Source of the DNA: DASZIT01 sp963709665
GTDB taxonomy: Bacteria > Actinomycetota > Acidimicrobiia > Acidimicrobiales > RAAP-2
Assembly: GCA_963709665.1 (NCBI GenBank)
Contig: CAVPWU010000001.1
Span: 62,001 to 126,000 of the forward strand
Reading direction: 5' to 3'
DNA: 64,000 bases
Part shown: piece after piece, positions 57,359 to 64,000 of the stretch
Layout: each line of letters begins with the position of its first letter
Position numbering within the stretch: the first letter of the stretch is position 1
Translations under genes and position numbers: made by a program
Notes under the pieces: model-generated
Databases searched by the model: none
What the model was told of the DNA's origin: nothing
What the model saw: the letters and a program-made list of their open reading frames with translations, nothing else

Positions 57359-58093
57359 TCAGACGGGAAGGTGCGACAAGGCGGCGTTCAGCTGCTGCGC
57401 CATCGCGGCGGGGGGCGGAAGCACGTAGTTGGTCGTTGCGGCGATCAGCTGGACCGCTCCCCACGTCAGCTGAACCACGTAGGGACCCTTGGAAGCGAAG
57501 GCGATGGCATAGACGTACCGGGTGTCGGGGCTGGCAAGGGCGAACTCCCGGGCGTCGACCGCCGGGGCGGTTCCCGGCAGTGGGATGGCGGTGCCCTGAT
57601 GGCAGACGAGGTTGATCGCATCCAGCTGCTCCGCCAGGTTGGTGGCTGAGGAGGACGAGGTGGCCAGACCGAGTTCCTCACCCACTCCGACGCCGAAGTA
57701 CACCGGCTCGTCGTAGGAGTCTGGGTTGCCTGTGTCGTAGAACGTGACGAAGGCCACCGGAACGGAGGCTGGCACCGCCGCATTGAACTCGCCGGCCGCA
57801 CCGATAATCGTCGACGGGGTCGAGCTGTAGCCGGCGGGGAGATCGGCGAGGGCGAGGAGCCGAGGCGTGAGGCCGACGGCCTGTGCCGAGGCGGAAGGGG
57901 TCATGCCGACGGGCTGGCACTGGGAGGGGACGGGAGCCGTGGTCGACGTCGAGGTGGGCACCGGAGCCGGCATGGGCACCGCAGCCGAGGTCGGGACGGG
58001 AGCCGGCGACGAGCTCGGGGTGGATGACGCGCAGCCACTGAGGATCAGGACACCGAGAATCGCTGCTCCGGCGCCCAGGAGACGGAATCGCAC
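57359..58093 (-). CDS. Putative lipoprotein of unknown function
   Basis: A 244-residue exported lipoprotein. The signal peptide ends in the lipobox LSGC, with the lipid-bearing Cys near residue 21, and a Ser/Thr/Pro/Val linker (about 22-57) follows. The folded part has two cysteines (SQCQPVG and LVCHQGT) that may form a disulfide, and otherwise no known motif. The GTG at 58093 is preceded by TAGAAC exactly six bases upstream. It may be a cell-surface sensor or carrier; nothing closer can be said. Confidence 0.7.
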   Translation of the reverse strand: MRFRLLGAGAAILGVLILSGCASSTPSSSPAPVPTSAAVPMPAPVPTSTSTTAPVPSQCQPVGMTPSASAQAVGLTPRLLALADLPAGYSSTPSTIIGAAGEFNAAVPASVPVAFVTFYDTGNPDSYDEPVYFGVGVGEELGLATSSSSATNLAEQLDAINLVCHQGTAIPLPGTAPAVDAREFALASPDTRYVYAIAFASKGPYVVQLTWGAVQLIAATTNYVLPPPAAMAQQLNAALSHLPV

Positions 58094-58099
58094 CTTCTG

Positions 58100-58105
58100 G
58101 TTCTA
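58100..58105 (-). promoter_or_regulatory. -10 element of the lipoprotein gene
   Basis: TAGAAC on the minus strand ends 6 nt before GTG 58093. Confidence 0.45.
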
Positions 58106-58192
58106 GCCTCCAGGGTGCCGGCCGGGGATCGGATTCCGGGACGACGGCTGGCACGACCGCTCACCTGGTCGCAGGTCGGGGAGACTGGGCCG

Positions 58193-58558
58193 GTGCTTCT
58201 CATCGATGCCGCCAACGTCGTCGGCTCCCGACCCACCGGGTGGTGGCGGGATCGACCGGGTGCCGCCCGGACGTTGGTGGGACGCGTCCGGGCGGCGGCG
58301 CTGGCTGGGGCGATCGACGCACCTGTCGTGGTGGTCCTCGAAGGGGCGGCCCGGGATGGCGTCGGGGAGGGCACGGCCGACGGCGTCCGCGTCGTCCACG
58401 CCCCGGCCAGTGGGGACGACACCCTCGTGGCGGTAGTGGGCGACGCCGCCGACCCGGTCACGCTGGTGTCCGCCGATCGTGAGCTGCGACGCCGGGCCGT
58501 GGCCCTGGGAGCGGAGGTCGCCGGCCCCGCCTGGTTCATCGACCTCATCGGCGGCTGA
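58193..58558 (+). CDS. NYN/PIN-like domain protein
   Basis: A 121-residue protein with the first acidic motif LLIDAANVVGSRPTGWWRDR, a middle strand VVVVLEGAAR, GDDTLVAVVGD and the late acidic motif TLVSADRELRRRAVALGAEV. This order of Asp-bearing strands fits the NYN/PIN nuclease-like fold, close to YacP-type proteins, so RNA cleavage is possible. The GTG at 58193 has GAGACT six bases upstream. The next gene follows after 53 nt with its own -10. Confidence 0.65.
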   Translation: MLLIDAANVVGSRPTGWWRDRPGAARTLVGRVRAAALAGAIDAPVVVVLEGAARDGVGEGTADGVRVVHAPASGDDTLVAVVGDAADPVTLVSADRELRRRAVALGAEVAGPAWFIDLIGG

Positions 58559-58599
58559 ACCTCCTGAGGGGCGGACCGGTACCATTCGCCACCGTCGCC

Positions 58600-58605
58600 T
58601 ACCGT
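58600..58605 (+). promoter_or_regulatory. -10 element of the LOG-family gene
   Basis: TACCGT ends 6 nt before ATG 58612. Confidence 0.5.
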
Positions 58606-58611
58606 CCTGGG

Positions 58612-59202
58612 ATGGCGACCATCCGATCCCTGTGCGTCTTCTGCGGTTCGAGTCCCGGCCGCGATCCGGCGTTTGCCGAAGCCGCCGCCGTCCTCGGGCG
58701 GTTGCTGGCCGAGCGCCGGATCACCCTGGTCTACGGCGGCGGGCACGTGGGCCTGATGGGCGTGGTGGCCGACGCCACCCTGGCCGCCGGCGGCGAGGTC
58801 CACGGCGTCATCACCCGGTCGCTCCAGCGGCAGGAGATCGCCCACCCGGGCCTCACCCGGCTGGAGGTCACCGGTTCGATGCACGAGCGGAAGGCGGCGA
58901 TGGCGGCGGCGTCGGACGGTGTGGTCATGCTCCCCGGCGGCCTCGGCACCCTCGATGAGTTCTTCGAGGCCGCCACCTGGACCCAGCTGGGGATCCAGCG
59001 CACGCCGTGCGGCATCCTCAACGTCCACGGCTACTTCGATCCACTGATCGCCCTGCTGGACCACGCCACCGGGGAGCGGCTCCTCCGTCCGGAGCACCGT
59101 GACCTGATCGCGGTGGGGACCGAGCCGGGGCCGCTGCTGGACCGTCTGACGGCCTGGGAGCCGGTTGCGGTGGAGAAGTGGCTCGACCGGCCGGAGGCCT
59201 GA
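58612..59202 (+). CDS. LOG family protein (TIGR00730-type nucleotide phosphoribohydrolase)
   Basis: A 196-residue Rossmann-fold enzyme. SLCVFCGSSPGRDPAFAEAA opens it, LVYGGGHVGLMGVVADA follows, and the catalytic motif is MLPGGLGTLDEFFEAATW (PGGxGTxxE). In actinobacteria and plants such proteins cleave cytokinin riboside monophosphates or related nucleotides; older annotations call them lysine decarboxylases. The substrate here is unknown. The -10 six bases before the ATG indicates a leaderless mRNA. Confidence 0.88.
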   Translation: MATIRSLCVFCGSSPGRDPAFAEAAAVLGRLLAERRITLVYGGGHVGLMGVVADATLAAGGEVHGVITRSLQRQEIAHPGLTRLEVTGSMHERKAAMAAASDGVVMLPGGLGTLDEFFEAATWTQLGIQRTPCGILNVHGYFDPLIALLDHATGERLLRPEHRDLIAVGTEPGPLLDRLTAWEPVAVEKWLDRPEA

Positions 59203-59236
59203 CCCCGTGGGTCCGACGCTCGGCGCCGTCCGGTGA

Positions 59237-59602
59237 TCAGCCCTGGTCGGTCAGCGGATCCTTCGCCACCACGCCGGCATCGGCGACATCGTCGTCCCAG
59301 GTGTAGCCGTTGAACAGTCGGTACTCGTGTCGCTCGGTGGGGTCAGGATGCCATCCGGCGTTCATGGCCCGGGTCGGTGGGGACCACGCAACGGTGCTGG
59401 CGGCCCCTTGGAGCTGCTGGAAGGCCGGTCGGAGGAACGCCAACTCGGCGTTGGCTCTCGTCAGTTTGTTGTGGGCCTGCCCGTACAGGATGGCGAAGAG
59501 GGCGATAGCGCCGATCAGGACCAACAGGATGATCCCCCCGAGGGCGGCGCTGCCAGCATTGGGCTTGCAGGTCGCGGCTGTGAGTGTGAGGGCGGTCGTC
59601 AT
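59237..59602 (-). CDS. Single-pass membrane protein with C-terminal DUF2510-like motif
   Basis: A 121-residue protein with one membrane helix, GGIILLVLIGAIALFAILYG (about residues 22-41), a charged helix after it (HNKLTRANAELAFLRPAFQQ), and a C-terminal motif GWHPDPTERHEYRLFNGYTW that resembles DUF2510. The helix-first order is the reverse of the protein at 56832. The function is unknown. TACGAT lies exactly six bases before the ATG. Confidence 0.68.
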   Translation of the reverse strand: MTTALTLTAATCKPNAGSAALGGIILLVLIGAIALFAILYGQAHNKLTRANAELAFLRPAFQQLQGAASTVAWSPPTRAMNAGWHPDPTERHEYRLFNGYTWDDDVADAGVVAKDPLTDQG

Positions 59603-59608
59603 CCGATC

Positions 59609-59614
59609 ATCGTA
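59609..59614 (-). promoter_or_regulatory. -10 element of the gene at 59602
   Basis: TACGAT on the minus strand, 6 nt before the ATG; the same hexamer and distance as the phosphofructokinase gene. Confidence 0.5.
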
Positions 59615-59697
59615 AGCAGGCTGCCTCTGAGCCGTCCGGTCGACGGGCAACCGCAGGCCCTGATCAACTCCAGCCTGAGCTGCGACGTGCCCACGCC

Positions 59698-60342
59698 TCA
59701 GTCCGCCCGGGCGATGAACGTGGCCAGTTCCGCCCGGGCCTCGTCGGTGTGGCCTGCATCGACCAGGGGGGCGATCCGGTCGATGATCCCGAGCCAGTCG
59801 AGCCCCTCGGTGGACCGGCCCGACGCCTTCACCGTCGACCGGGCCTCCTCGAGCAGGCCGGCCAGCACCGCCACGTCGGGCCCGACGGCCTGGGCCACCC
59901 GGGTGCGGATCCAACCGGCCAGCGCCGGACTGGCCCCGCCGGTGGAGACGGCCACCGTCACCGGTCCCTGGCGGTGGACGGCCGGGAGGATGAAGGTGCA
60001 GTGCTCCAGATCGTCGGCGCTGTTGACCCACACCCCGGCCACCTCGGCGTCGGCCGCCACCGCCCCGTCCACGTCGGGGATGCCGGTGGCGGTGACCACC
60101 AGGCGGTACCCGGCGGCCTCCGGGCTCCGGTAGGGGCGCTGCTCGATGACCAGCCTGCCGGCGGCGTCGGCGGCCGACGTCGTCAGGCGGTCGACCACCT
60201 CGGGGGCCACCACCGTGACGTGGGCGCCACAGTCGAGGAGTCCCTCTACCTTCCGGGCGGCGACGGCCCCTCCGCCGACCACCAGGCAGGGGCGCCCGGC
60301 CACGATCAGCGAGACCGGGTAGAGCGGGCTCGGGTGCGCCAC
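59698..60342 (-). CDS. Precorrin-2 dehydrogenase / sirohydrochlorin ferrochelatase (CysG N-terminal type)
   Basis: A 214-residue protein matching the N-terminal half of CysG, like Met8p or SirC. The NAD-binding start is CLVVGGGAVAARKVEGLLDC, with the active-site Asp probably in NSADDLEHCTFILPAVH and STGGASPALAGWIR conserved. It makes sirohydrochlorin or siroheme, the cofactor of sulfite reductase. It is the third gene after cysD and cysN, starting (GTG) 13 nt after the cysN stop. It thus links cofactor supply to sulfate assimilation. The methyltransferase half is not encoded here. Confidence 0.88.
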   Translation of the reverse strand: MAHPSPLYPVSLIVAGRPCLVVGGGAVAARKVEGLLDCGAHVTVVAPEVVDRLTTSAADAAGRLVIEQRPYRSPEAAGYRLVVTATGIPDVDGAVAADAEVAGVWVNSADDLEHCTFILPAVHRQGPVTVAVSTGGASPALAGWIRTRVAQAVGPDVAVLAGLLEEARSTVKASGRSTEGLDWLGIIDRIAPLVDAGHTDEARAELATFIARAD

Positions 60343-60355
60343 GGCGGGGCTGCGA

Positions 60356-61714
60356 TCAGGCGTCGAGGTCGAGGGCGGCCAGATCCGGACCGGTCAGGAC
60401 CGGAAGGCCGACCATGCCCGCCGCCACCGTGGCGTTGGTGGCCGGGTCGATGAGGACGAAGCTGCCGGTGATCCGGTTCCGCTGGTAGGAGTCGACGGCC
60501 ATCGGGGTGGCCACCGCGATGGTCACGGTGCCGATGTCGTTCTCCTCCAGCGACGGGGTCGGGCCGACGGTCAGGTGGTTGACGTCGAGCCGGCCGTCCA
60601 CCGAGGTGATGCGGGCCGGGGTCACCCGGGTGGTGTGCTTGAGCCGGAAGGCCGCCCCGGCGGCCAGCGGACGGCCGTCGAACCAGCAGACGGTGGCGGT
60701 CACCTCGGTGACCAGGTCGGGGACGTCGTCCACCGAGGCCAGCAGGTCGCCCCGGCTCACGTCGACGTCGTCGGCCAGGCGCACGGCCACCGACAGGCCC
60801 ACCGCCGCCTCGGCCATCGGGCCGTCGGTGGTCTCCACCGAGGTGACGGTGGTGCGCTGGCCCCCGGGCAGCACCACCACCTGGTCGCCGGGCCGGATGG
60901 GGGCCCCGTTGACCATGCCGGCGTAGGTGCGGCCCCCACCGGGCTGGCGGAGCACCCACTGCACGGGGAGCCGCGCACCCGGGACCCCGCGGTCGCCGTG
61001 CGCCCCCGCCCACTCGCCGGCCGGCGCCGCCTCGAGCGCCTCGAGCACGGTGGGACCGTCGTACCAGGGGGCGGCCGTCGACCGGTGGGCGACGTTGTCG
61101 CCGAGGAGGGCGGAGACCGGGATGACCGTGCACGACTCCACACCCAGCCGGTCCGACAGCTGGTTCATCTCCTTGACCACCCGCTCGTAGGCGGCCTCGT
61201 CCCACTCGATCTGGTCCATCTTGTTGGCCGCCACGATCAGGTGGCGCACCCCCAGGAGGGCGGCGATGCAGACGTGGCGCCGGGTCTGCTCCCGGAGTCC
61301 CTTGGGGGTGTCCACCACCACCAGGGCCACGTCGGCGGTCGACGCCCCGGTGGCCATGTTCCGGGTGTACTGGAGGTGGCCGGGGCAGTCGGCGATGACG
61401 AACTTCCGGGTGGGCGTGGCGGCGTAGCGGTAGGCCACGTCGATGGTGATGCCCTGCTCGCGTTCGGCCCGGAGGCCGTCGGTCACGAACGACAGGTCCA
61501 CACCCTCGACCCCCCGTCGGCGCGAGGCGGCCTCCACCGCTTCGAGCTGGTCGTCGAAGAGCTGCTTGGTGTCGTGGAGCAGGCGTCCGATCAGCGTCGA
61601 CTTCCCGTCGTCGACCGACCCCACCGCCGCGAAGCGGAGGAGGTCCATCACCGGGGGGTCAGGGGCGCGATCGACGTCGGCGACGGTGTCCCCACCGTCC
61701 TGGGCCGGCGTCAT
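60356..61714 (-). CDS. cysN: Sulfate adenylyltransferase subunit 1 (GTPase)
   Basis: Elongation-factor-like GTPase that drives ATP sulfurylase (452 residues). G1 is GSVDDGKSTLIGRLLHD, G2 lies in EREQGITIDVAYRY, G3 is DCPGHLQYTRNMATGAS and G4 is ANKMDQIEW. Two beta-barrel domains complete it. No APS-kinase (CysC) domain is attached, unlike in the mycobacterial CysNC fusion, which fits the APS reductase encoded nearby. The ATG lies three bases after the cysD stop. Confidence 0.94.
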   Translation of the reverse strand: MTPAQDGGDTVADVDRAPDPPVMDLLRFAAVGSVDDGKSTLIGRLLHDTKQLFDDQLEAVEAASRRRGVEGVDLSFVTDGLRAEREQGITIDVAYRYAATPTRKFVIADCPGHLQYTRNMATGASTADVALVVVDTPKGLREQTRRHVCIAALLGVRHLIVAANKMDQIEWDEAAYERVVKEMNQLSDRLGVESCTVIPVSALLGDNVAHRSTAAPWYDGPTVLEALEAAPAGEWAGAHGDRGVPGARLPVQWVLRQPGGGRTYAGMVNGAPIRPGDQVVVLPGGQRTTVTSVETTDGPMAEAAVGLSVAVRLADDVDVSRGDLLASVDDVPDLVTEVTATVCWFDGRPLAAGAAFRLKHTTRVTPARITSVDGRLDVNHLTVGPTPSLEENDIGTVTIAVATPMAVDSYQRNRITGSFVLIDPATNATVAAGMVGLPVLTGPDLAALDLDA

Positions 61715-61717
61715 GGC

Positions 61718-62653
61718 CTAGAAGTACCCCTCGCGCTTGCGGTCCTCCATCGACGTCTCGGAGAACCGGTCGTCGGCGCGGGTGGCGCCCCGCTCGGAGA
61801 CCCGGGAGACGGCCACCTCCTGGATGATGCCGTCGATGGTGGTGGCCGACGAGCGCACCGCTCCGGTGCAGGTAGCGTCCCCGACCGTCCGGAACCGCAC
61901 CGTCTCCTCGCGGGCCACCTCCCCGGGCCCGGGCGTCACCCACTCGGACTCGGCCAGCAGCATGCCGTCGCGCTCGATCACCGAACGTCGGTGGGCGTAG
62001 TAGATGGACGGCAGCTCGATGGACTCCCGGGCGATGTACTGCCAGATATCGAGTTCGGTCCAGTCGGAGAGGGGGAAGGCCCGGAGGCTCTCACCCGGCT
62101 GCACGGTCCCCGAGTAGAGCTGCCAGAGCTCGGGGCGCTGCCGCTTGGGGTCCCACTGGCCGAAGGTGTCCCGGAAGGAGAGCACCCGCTCCTTGGCCCG
62201 CGCCTTGTCCTCGTCCCGGCGGGCGCCGCCGATGCAGGCGTCGAACCCGTGCTGGGCGATGGCGTCGAGGAGGGCGGTGGTCTGCAGGCGGTTCCGCATG
62301 CCCAGCGGGCCGGGATCGGCCACCCGGCCGGTGTCGATGGACTCCTGGACCGAGGCCACCAGCAGCCGCTCGCCCAGCTCCTCGACCCGGCGGTCGCGGA
62401 ACTCGAGGACCTCGGGGAAGTTGTGCCCGGTGTCGACGTGGAGGACCGGGAAGGGCAGGCGCCCGGGGCGGAAGGCCTTCTCGGCCAGGCGCAGGAGCAC
62501 GGCCGAGTCCTTGCCGCCGCTGAAGAGGAGCACCGGCCGCTCGCACTCGGCGGCGACCTCGCGGATGATGAAGATGGCGTGGGACTCGAGGAGGTCGAGG
62601 TGGTCGACGGCGGGCAGCGCCGGCGCCTGGGCTGGGTCGATGGTCGTGGTCAT
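61718..62653 (-). CDS. cysD: Sulfate adenylyltransferase subunit 2
   Basis: Catalytic subunit making APS from sulfate and ATP (311 residues). The PP-loop is LLFSGGKDSAVLLRLAEK; HVDTGHNFPEVLEFRD, CIGGARRDEDKARAKERVLS and the C-terminal GATRADDRFSETSMEDRKRE followed by GYF are all typical. It heads the minus-strand operon cysD-cysN-cysG. The 286-bp divergent region to cysH holds a 20-bp palindrome that probably controls both directions. Confidence 0.95.
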   Translation of the reverse strand: MTTTIDPAQAPALPAVDHLDLLESHAIFIIREVAAECERPVLLFSGGKDSAVLLRLAEKAFRPGRLPFPVLHVDTGHNFPEVLEFRDRRVEELGERLLVASVQESIDTGRVADPGPLGMRNRLQTTALLDAIAQHGFDACIGGARRDEDKARAKERVLSFRDTFGQWDPKRQRPELWQLYSGTVQPGESLRAFPLSDWTELDIWQYIARESIELPSIYYAHRRSVIERDGMLLAESEWVTPGPGEVAREETVRFRTVGDATCTGAVRSSATTIDGIIQEVAVSRVSERGATRADDRFSETSMEDRKREGYF

Positions 62654-62735
62654 GAAGGTCGATTCCTGTCCCGATCGCTGGTTACGGAGCCGACCCCGTC
62701 GACGCCGGCTCCGGGTGCAACGCCACCGGCGGCAC

Positions 62736-62755
62736 CAGGATTCCTGTAAATCCTG
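62736..62755. promoter_or_regulatory. Palindromic operator between cysDN and cysH
   Basis: CAGGATT-CCTGTA-AATCCTG is a perfect inverted repeat with 7-bp arms and a 6-bp spacer. Relative to the TATACT at 62771-62776 its centre falls about 37 bases before the predicted cysH start, an activator-like place. No regulator gene for it is in the window. Confidence 0.65.
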
Positions 62756-62770
62756 ATCTGGCAGGTCATG

Positions 62771-62776
62771 TATACT
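62771..62776 (+). promoter_or_regulatory. -10 element towards cysH
   Basis: TATACT is a near-consensus -10 in the divergent region. No good -35 lies 17 bases upstream; that place is taken by the palindrome, which suggests activator dependence. The 5' leader to cysH would be about 155 nt. Confidence 0.5.
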
Positions 62777-62939
62777 AGCGGGAAGGCGATCTCGGCAAGG
62801 GCGGGTCGTGCGACCAGGCCGGTAGGGCGGGCCACTAGGGTCGTCCGACGCCACCCCCGGTTCGGCCAGGCCCCGGTCACCAAGCCCCGGTCAGCGGCGC
62901 AAGGACCGACCGTCACCCCACGATCGAGAGCGAGCAGCG

Positions 62940-63614
62940 TTGTCCATCGAGCAGCAGACCAACGTCTCCCCCGAGGAGCTCGCCGACCTGTCGGCCGGGT
63001 TCGAGTCGGCGCCGGCCGGGAAGGTGATCGCCTGGGCGGTCGAGCGCTTCGGGACCTCCCTCGCCTACGCCTGCTCGTTCCAGGACGCCGTCCTGGTCGA
63101 CCTGGCCGTCCAGGCCGACCCCGACCTGGAGGTCATCTTCCTCGACACCGGCGCCCACTTCCCCGAGACCCTGGCCTACGTCGAGACGGTCCGGAGCCGC
63201 TACGGCCTGAACCTCACGGTCACCCAGCCGTCCGACGGCGCCGACGAGTGGCCCTGCGGCACCGCCCAGTGCTGCGAGTTCCGCAAGGTCCGGCCGCTGA
63301 AGCAGGCCCTGGCCGGCCACGCCGCCTGGCTGACCGGCCTGAAGCGGGTGGATGCCCCCACCCGGGCCAACGCCCCCATCGTCTCCTTCGACGAGGCGTG
63401 GGGGATGGTGAAGATCAATCCGCTGGCCACCTGGACCGACCAGGACATCGCCGGCTACGAGCTCGATCACGACGTCCCCCGGCACCCGCTGCTGTCCCAG
63501 GGCTACCTGTCGATCGGTTGCGCCCCCACCACCCGTCCGGTGGCGCCGGGCGAGGACCCGAGGGCCGGTCGGTGGTCGGACTCGGACAAGGTCGAGTGCG
63601 GGCTGCACACCTGA
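62940..63614 (+). CDS. cysH: Assimilatory APS reductase, CysH family, lacking one usual cluster cysteine
   Basis: Reduces adenylyl sulfate to sulfite. It has 224 residues. The adenosine-binding core is AYACSFQDAVLVDLAVQA and LDTGAHFPETLAYVE, with the catalytic Cys220 in the tail VECGLHT. A Cys111-Cys112 pair (TAQCCEFRKVRPLK) points to the [4Fe-4S] APS type. The second pair should be CxxC in SIGCxPCT, but here it reads SIGCAPTTRP, so Cys194 is kept and Thr197 replaces the fourth ligand. The TTG start is inferred, with GAGAGCGAG upstream. Two bases separate it from the sulfite reductase gene. Confidence 0.88.
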   Translation: MSIEQQTNVSPEELADLSAGFESAPAGKVIAWAVERFGTSLAYACSFQDAVLVDLAVQADPDLEVIFLDTGAHFPETLAYVETVRSRYGLNLTVTQPSDGADEWPCGTAQCCEFRKVRPLKQALAGHAAWLTGLKRVDAPTRANAPIVSFDEAWGMVKINPLATWTDQDIAGYELDHDVPRHPLLSQGYLSIGCAPTTRPVAPGEDPRAGRWSDSDKVECGLHT

Positions 63615-63615
63615 G

Positions 63616-64000
63616 ATGCCCAAGGACCGCGACGAGCTGTACGGCCTCCACCTGCGTGGCAACGACCGGGCGATGCCGTTCCTCAACCCCTACCGCACCA
63701 AGGGCGAGCTGAACGAGATCGAGCTGTTCAAGCTGGAGCGCCATCCGCTCGAGATCGCCGACGCCATCATCGACACCTACTCGGTGGAGGGACCGGCCGG
63801 CATCGCCAAGGTGCCCGGCGAGGTGGAGCGCCTCAAGTGGGCGGGGATCTATCCGCAGAAGCAGGGTGGCGACAACTTCATGATGCGGGTGAAGGTCCCC
63901 GGCGGGTTCCTCACCGCCCCCCAGGTCCGGGAGATCGGGGTGGCGGCCGACGCCTTCGGTGAGGGACCCGACGGCACCGAGAGCCGGGTGTTCGGCTCGC
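63616..64000 (+). CDS. Ferredoxin-type sulfite (nitrite/sulfite) reductase, N-terminal part
   Basis: Truncated by the right edge after 128 codons. It starts MPKDRDELYGLHLRGNDRAM, and LKWAGIYPQKQGGDNFMMRV with KVPGGFLTAPQVREIG are typical of the N-terminal half-domain of siroheme-containing sulfite/nitrite reductases. Its place two bases after cysH and opposite the siroheme gene favours sulfite reduction to sulfide. The siroheme/[4Fe-4S] cysteine motifs would lie beyond the window. Confidence 0.85.
   Translation, partial: MPKDRDELYGLHLRGNDRAMPFLNPYRTKGELNEIELFKLERHPLEIADAIIDTYSVEGPAGIAKVPGEVERLKWAGIYPQKQGGDNFMMRVKVPGGFLTAPQVREIGVAADAFGEGPDGTESRVFGS

Overview
The window looks like chromosomal DNA from a very GC-rich actinobacterium. 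The class Acidimicrobiia is my best guess, from gene content, GTG/TTG starts, actinobacterial gene order around the ATP synthase, a MurA with Asp in place of the catalytic Cys, and frequent leaderless-type promoters; I could not run a phylogeny. No rRNA, tRNA, CRISPR array, insertion sequence, phage or plasmid genes were seen. It reads as core metabolism with a few small regulated accessory units.

Layout. 1-3.6 kb (minus): the start of a secreted protein, then two tandem paralogues, each a SGNH/GDSL hydrolase fused to a C-terminal propeller-like repeat array. 3.65-11.3 kb: branched-chain amino acid and serine synthesis. A leader peptide and attenuator precede ilvB-ilvN-ilvC; serC is convergent, an aspartate-type aminotransferase is divergent from serC, and serA follows. 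11.3-23.5 kb: mixed accessory genes, including an ABM monooxygenase, a dienelactone hydrolase, an alpha-glucosidase, TetR/amidohydrolase, RNase D, HxlR/AhpD-like and TetR/MFS pairs, GNAT and methyltransferases. 23.7-26.2 kb (minus): greA-leuC-leuD. 26.3-34.7 kb: beta-lactamase-fold esterase, GAP-family membrane protein, DUF2252 protein, glutamate decarboxylase, SHOCT protein, flippase-like membrane protein and a thiolase-fold enzyme. 34.8-46.3 kb: rpiB-glyA-wecA, two small AtpZ/AtpI-like genes and the complete atpBEFHAGDC operon. 46.4-56 kb: glpX (minus), murA, meaB, enoyl-CoA hydratase, treS, maltokinase, a probable PPi-dependent phosphofructokinase and galT (minus). 56.3-59.6 kb: small membrane, lipo- and NYN-type proteins and a LOG-family protein. 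59.7-64 kb: sulfate assimilation, with cysD-cysN-cysG(N-terminal type) divergent from cysH and a truncated sulfite reductase.

Regulation is unusually readable. The ilv operon has a 16-codon leader rich in Ile/Leu/Val codons followed by an intrinsic terminator. Three divergent regulator/target pairs (15.7, 18.6 and 20.9 kb) each show a 17-bp-spaced promoter with inverted repeats in the spacer or at the expected +1. A perfect 20-bp palindrome lies between the two sulfate operons. About a dozen genes have a TANNNT-like -10 placed 6-9 nt before the start codon, which implies leaderless mRNAs.

Sequence quality is uneven. From 4.4 to 10.6 kb nearly every gene is broken by single-base indels, mostly one extra C or G, although protein conservation continues on both sides; a smaller cluster lies at 20.3-23.3 kb. 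I treat these as consensus errors, and I annotate whole genes across them. I found no convincing new defence or biosynthetic system. The best leads are the regulatory architectures, the hydrolase-propeller pair and several diagnostic residue changes in MurA, PFK, CysH and maltokinase.
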